Below, piece after piece: positions 20,510 through 20,866 of a stretch of DNA of 20,866 nt. Source of the DNA: an uncultured Armatimonadota bacterium (GTDB lineage Bacteria; Armatimonadota; UBA5829; DTJY01); NCBI GenBank assembly GCA_937875395.1, contig CALNCU010000061.1, forward strand, positions 1-20,866, in the 5' to 3' direction. The position numbers and the translations under genes are program-made. The notes below the pieces were generated by a model, which was not told the DNA's origin, ran no database searches, and was given only the letters and a program-made list of their open reading frames with translations. Positions within the stretch are counted from its first letter, which is position 1. Every line of letters starts with the position of its first letter.

Positions 20510-20866
20510 TTACTTCTTACGAAGATATTCTTCTACTACCTTCATGGCGCAGAACTGGCTGCACATGGAACAGACTTCTTCATCGTGCGCGCCGCGTTCT
20601 TTTCTGTATTTTTTAAACTTCTGCGGATCTATGGAAAGCTCTTCCTGCCGCTTCCAGTCACGGGCCTTTCTGGCCTTTGACATATCAAGGTCCCACTGCG
20701 CGGCGCCCGGTATGCCCTTTGCAATATCCCCTGCATGTGCGGCAATGCGGGCTGCTATAATGCCCTCGCGAACTTCTTCTACCCCCGGCAGCCCCAGGTG
20801 CTCGGATGGGGTGACGTAGCACAGGAAGTCCACCCCGGCTGCGGCCGCAAGCGCGCCGCCTATTGC
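20510..20866 (-). CDS. thiC: Phosphomethylpyrimidine synthase ThiC, C-terminal part
   Basis: The frame is open to the right edge, so the N-terminal part lies outside. ThiC is the radical SAM enzyme that converts aminoimidazole ribotide to hydroxymethylpyrimidine phosphate. Visible are AIGGALAAAAGVDFLCYVTP, SEHLGLP and the cluster-binding CSMCSQFCAMK close to the C-terminus. The spacing of these cysteines is C-x2-C-x3-C, one residue shorter than the C-x2-C-x4-C of the E. coli type, and the C-terminus is short. It precedes thiL by 4 bases in the same operon. Any TPP riboswitch would be upstream, outside the window. Confidence 0.94.
   Translation of the reverse strand, partial: AIGGALAAAAGVDFLCYVTPSEHLGLPGVEEVREGIIAARIAAHAGDIAKGIPGAAQWDLDMSKARKARDWKRQEELSIDPQKFKKYRKERGAHDEEVCSMCSQFCAMKVVEEYLRKK

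Noticed and set aside
1..20866. Mobile element, prophage, CRISPR array or defence island
   Set aside because: No transposase, integrase, regularly spaced repeats or terminal inverted repeats were seen, and gene content is housekeeping throughout.

Overview
The window is about 20.9 kb of ordinary bacterial chromosome, dense in genes. By eye the base composition is moderately GC-rich. Almost every gene is a recognisable housekeeping gene. The order ffh-rpsP-khpA-rimM-trmD-rplS-lepB-rnhB and the trio tmk-darA-holB are arrangements best known from Gram-positive and related phyla. The SPOR-domain protein, the Ycf45/SpoIIIAA-like R3H ATPase and the Thermotoga-type DAHP synthase fit a lineage outside the classical Bacillota, such as Armatimonadota, Chloroflexota or a cyanobacterial relative. 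That placement is inference with low confidence. AUA is the dominant isoleucine codon even in ribosomal protein genes. TTG starts are frequent (ffh, rpsP, khpA, yraN, tmk, fic).

Layout. 1-452 (-): N-terminal part of an AraC-type regulator running off the left edge. 453-1054: a long regulatory gap ending in a near-consensus promoter and a terminator-like leader hairpin. 1055-8715 (+): protein targeting and translation block: ftsY, ffh (own promoter), rpsP, khpA, rimM, trmD, rplS, lepB, a terminator, then rnhB, yraN, rsmE. 8716-9118: a 403-base structured gap with no gene. 9119-13497 (+): R3H/P-loop ATPase, tmk, darA, holB and an unknown membrane-anchored protein. 13502-14527 (-): aroF. 14721-15502 (+): a zinc-ribbon CD225 protein coupled to a DUF2752 protein. 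15525-16211 (-): SPOR protein. 16484-17083 (+): secreted protein with two OB-like repeats. 17106-20866 (-): thiC (partial), thiL, tsaE, then fic and tsaB behind a strong promoter.

How they fit together. FtsY, Ffh and LepB form the co-translational export path. S16, L19, KhpA, RimM, TrmD and RsmE serve ribosome assembly and RNA modification. TsaB and TsaE belong to the tRNA t6A synthesis pathway. Tmk and HolB serve DNA replication, and RnhB removes RNA from DNA. DarA is a c-di-AMP sensor. ThiC and ThiL make thiamine diphosphate. No mobile element, CRISPR array, tRNA or rRNA was seen. The least ordinary items are the leader hairpin before ftsY, inverted repeats next to several strong promoters, the structured gaps before rimM and after rsmE, a Fic protein lacking the usual inhibitory glutamate, the CD225-DUF2752 pair, and substitutions at conserved positions in TrmD and Tmk.
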